This document shows positions 6,630-7,567 of a stretch of DNA of 7,567 bases, one piece after another. Source of the DNA: GCA-2716945 sp964342835 (lineage in GTDB: Bacteria > Pseudomonadota > Gammaproteobacteria > GCA-002705445 > GCA-002716945). Each line of letters starts with the position of its first letter. Position 1 is the first letter of the stretch. The stretch covers positions 1-7,567 of the forward strand of contig CAYFGJ010000050.1 of NCBI GenBank assembly GCA_964342835.1, read 5' to 3'. The translations under genes were made by a program, and so were the position numbers. The notes beneath the pieces were generated by a model, which was given only the letters and a program-made list of their open reading frames with translations, was not told the DNA's origin and searched no databases.

Positions 6630-6638
6630 TGATAGAAT
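6630..6638 (+). promoter_or_regulatory. Putative extended -10 promoter for acnA
   Basis: The plus strand reads TGATAGAAT: TGn followed by TAGAAT, one mismatch from TATAAT. It lies in the 59-base spacer between the motor-like operon and acnA, and would give a leader of about 20 bases. A modest Shine-Dalgarno sequence (TAGGT, with AGG at 6656-6658) sits 8 bases before the acnA ATG. No clear -35 or rho-independent terminator is seen in the spacer. Confidence 0.33.
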
Positions 6639-6666
6639 ATTGCAAATTTTAGAATAGGTCCGGTAT

Positions 6667-7567
6667 ATGAATTTTAAAGATAAGTTAATAATTGCAAACA
6701 ATACATATAATATCTTTAATATTAATCGTTCAAATATTAATCACTTGCCATATTCTATTAAAGTATTATTTGAAAATTATATCCGAAATAATTATTCAGA
6801 TTTAGACAATGAAATCATAAATTATTTTTTAAATTGGAATGGTAAAGTTACACCAAATAGTGAAATTAACTTTTTACCAAGCAGAGTAATAATGCAAGAC
6901 TTCACTGGAGTACCAGCAATTGTAGATTTAGCTTCAATGCGGGATGCTGTTAAAAAAAATAATGGTGATCCTTCATTAATTAATCCGCAATGCCAAACAG
7001 ATTTAGTAATTGATCATTCGGTTATGGTTGATCATTATGGATCAGATGACGCATCTGATTTAAATATTAAACTTGAGTATCAAAGAAACGCAGAACGATA
7101 TAGGTTATTAAAATGGGGTCAATCTGCATTTAAGAATTTAAGAGTTATCCCGCCAAATAATGGCATCATTCATCAAATCAATATTGAATATATTTCAAAA
7201 GTAATTTTTAGTAAAAATAATATCTTATACCCAGATACTGTTGTTGGAACAGATTCACATACAACAATGGTTAATGGTTTGGGTGTATTAGGTTGGGGTG
7301 TTGGAGGAATTGAAGCTGAAGCTTCTATGCTTGGACAACCTATACCTATGCTTTTACCTGAAGTAATAGGGTTTGAATTAAAAGGGGATTTAAAACAAGG
7401 TTCAACAGCAACTGATTTAGTTTTAACAATAGTAGAAATGTTGAGAGAGAAGAATGTAGTTGGCAAATTTGTAGAATTTTTTGGAGATGGACTTGATAAT
7501 CTCTCGATTGCAGATAGATGTACTATTTCAAATATGGCACCAGAGTATGGGGCAACTTGTGGTTTTT
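6667..7567 (+). CDS. acnA: Aconitate hydratase A, N-terminal part
   Basis: The first 300 codons of an ORF still open at the window edge. Aconitase isomerises citrate to isocitrate in the TCA cycle using a 4Fe-4S cluster. Markers of the AcnA/IRP1 branch in order are LPYSIKVLFENYIRN near the N-terminus, VIMQDFTGVPAIVDLASMRDAV (M76 onward), DLVIDHSVMVDHYG, PDTVVGTDSHTTMVNGLGVL (189-208, including the D196-S197-H198 substrate/cluster region), GWGVGGIEAEASMLGQP and ISNMAPEYGATCGFF at the end. The three cluster-ligand cysteines normally lie further on and are outside the window. The ATG at 6667 is chosen because an in-frame TAG lies at 6655 and an AGG is spaced 8 bases upstream. The N-terminus appears somewhat shorter than in E. 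coli AcnA. AcnD of the methylcitrate pathway is a close relative; neighbouring fumC favours the TCA enzyme. Confidence 0.94.
   Translation, partial: MNFKDKLIIANNTYNIFNINRSNINHLPYSIKVLFENYIRNNYSDLDNEIINYFLNWNGKVTPNSEINFLPSRVIMQDFTGVPAIVDLASMRDAVKKNNGDPSLINPQCQTDLVIDHSVMVDHYGSDDASDLNIKLEYQRNAERYRLLKWGQSAFKNLRVIPPNNGIIHQINIEYISKVIFSKNNILYPDTVVGTDSHTTMVNGLGVLGWGVGGIEAEASMLGQPIPMLLPEVIGFELKGDLKQGSTATDLVLTIVEMLREKNVVGKFVEFFGDGLDNLSIADRCTISNMAPEYGATCGF

Noticed and set aside
7173..7466. Minus-strand ORF inside acnA
   Set aside because: Opposite the DSHTT and GWGVGG aconitase core; Pro/Ser/Thr-rich translation typical of an antisense shadow.

Overview
The window is AT-rich, gene-dense bacterial chromosome with very short intergenic gaps, one-base gaps and overlapping stop/start codons. 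The best protein matches from memory are to gammaproteobacterial-type proteins. RF2 and lysyl-tRNA synthetase lie in the prfB-lysS order known from E. coli, and PurB closely follows the E. coli-type adenylosuccinate lyase. A streamlined (possibly marine) or host-associated gammaproteobacterium fits best, but lineage is an inference and cannot be settled from this window. No tRNA, rRNA, CRISPR array, insertion sequence or prophage gene was seen, and no gene-free stretch exceeds 75 bases.

Layout. Positions 1-1834 (+) hold the 3' end of prfB and complete lysS, one base apart: a translation operon. Positions 1831-3430 (-) hold purB (purine synthesis) followed by a small unrecognised 81-residue ORF that overlaps the end of purB by 11 bases. 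This ORF and lysS converge and share a TTAA tetranucleotide as their opposed stop codons, next to an AT-only inverted repeat. A 74-base divergent spacer (3431-3504) separates purB from fumC and carries extended -10-like elements facing both ways. Positions 3505-4878 (+) hold fumC (class II fumarase).

Positions 4887-6607 (+) hold three tightly coupled genes. The first is a MotA/TolQ/ExbB-type proton-channel subunit. The second is a protein with an ExbD/TolR-like N-terminal anchor joined to a DVDLWV-type beta-rich periplasmic domain. The third is a small two-helix membrane protein. Together they look like an uncharacterised proton-motive-force-driven envelope machine and are the most interesting part of the window. 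Positions 6667-7567 (+) hold the first 300 codons of acnA (aconitase), cut by the window edge.

How the genes relate. FumC and AcnA are both TCA-cycle enzymes, and PurB releases fumarate, the substrate of FumC. The motor-like trio sits between the two TCA genes. Its 8-base gap from fumC suggests read-through transcription, while nothing in its sequence suggests a metabolic role.
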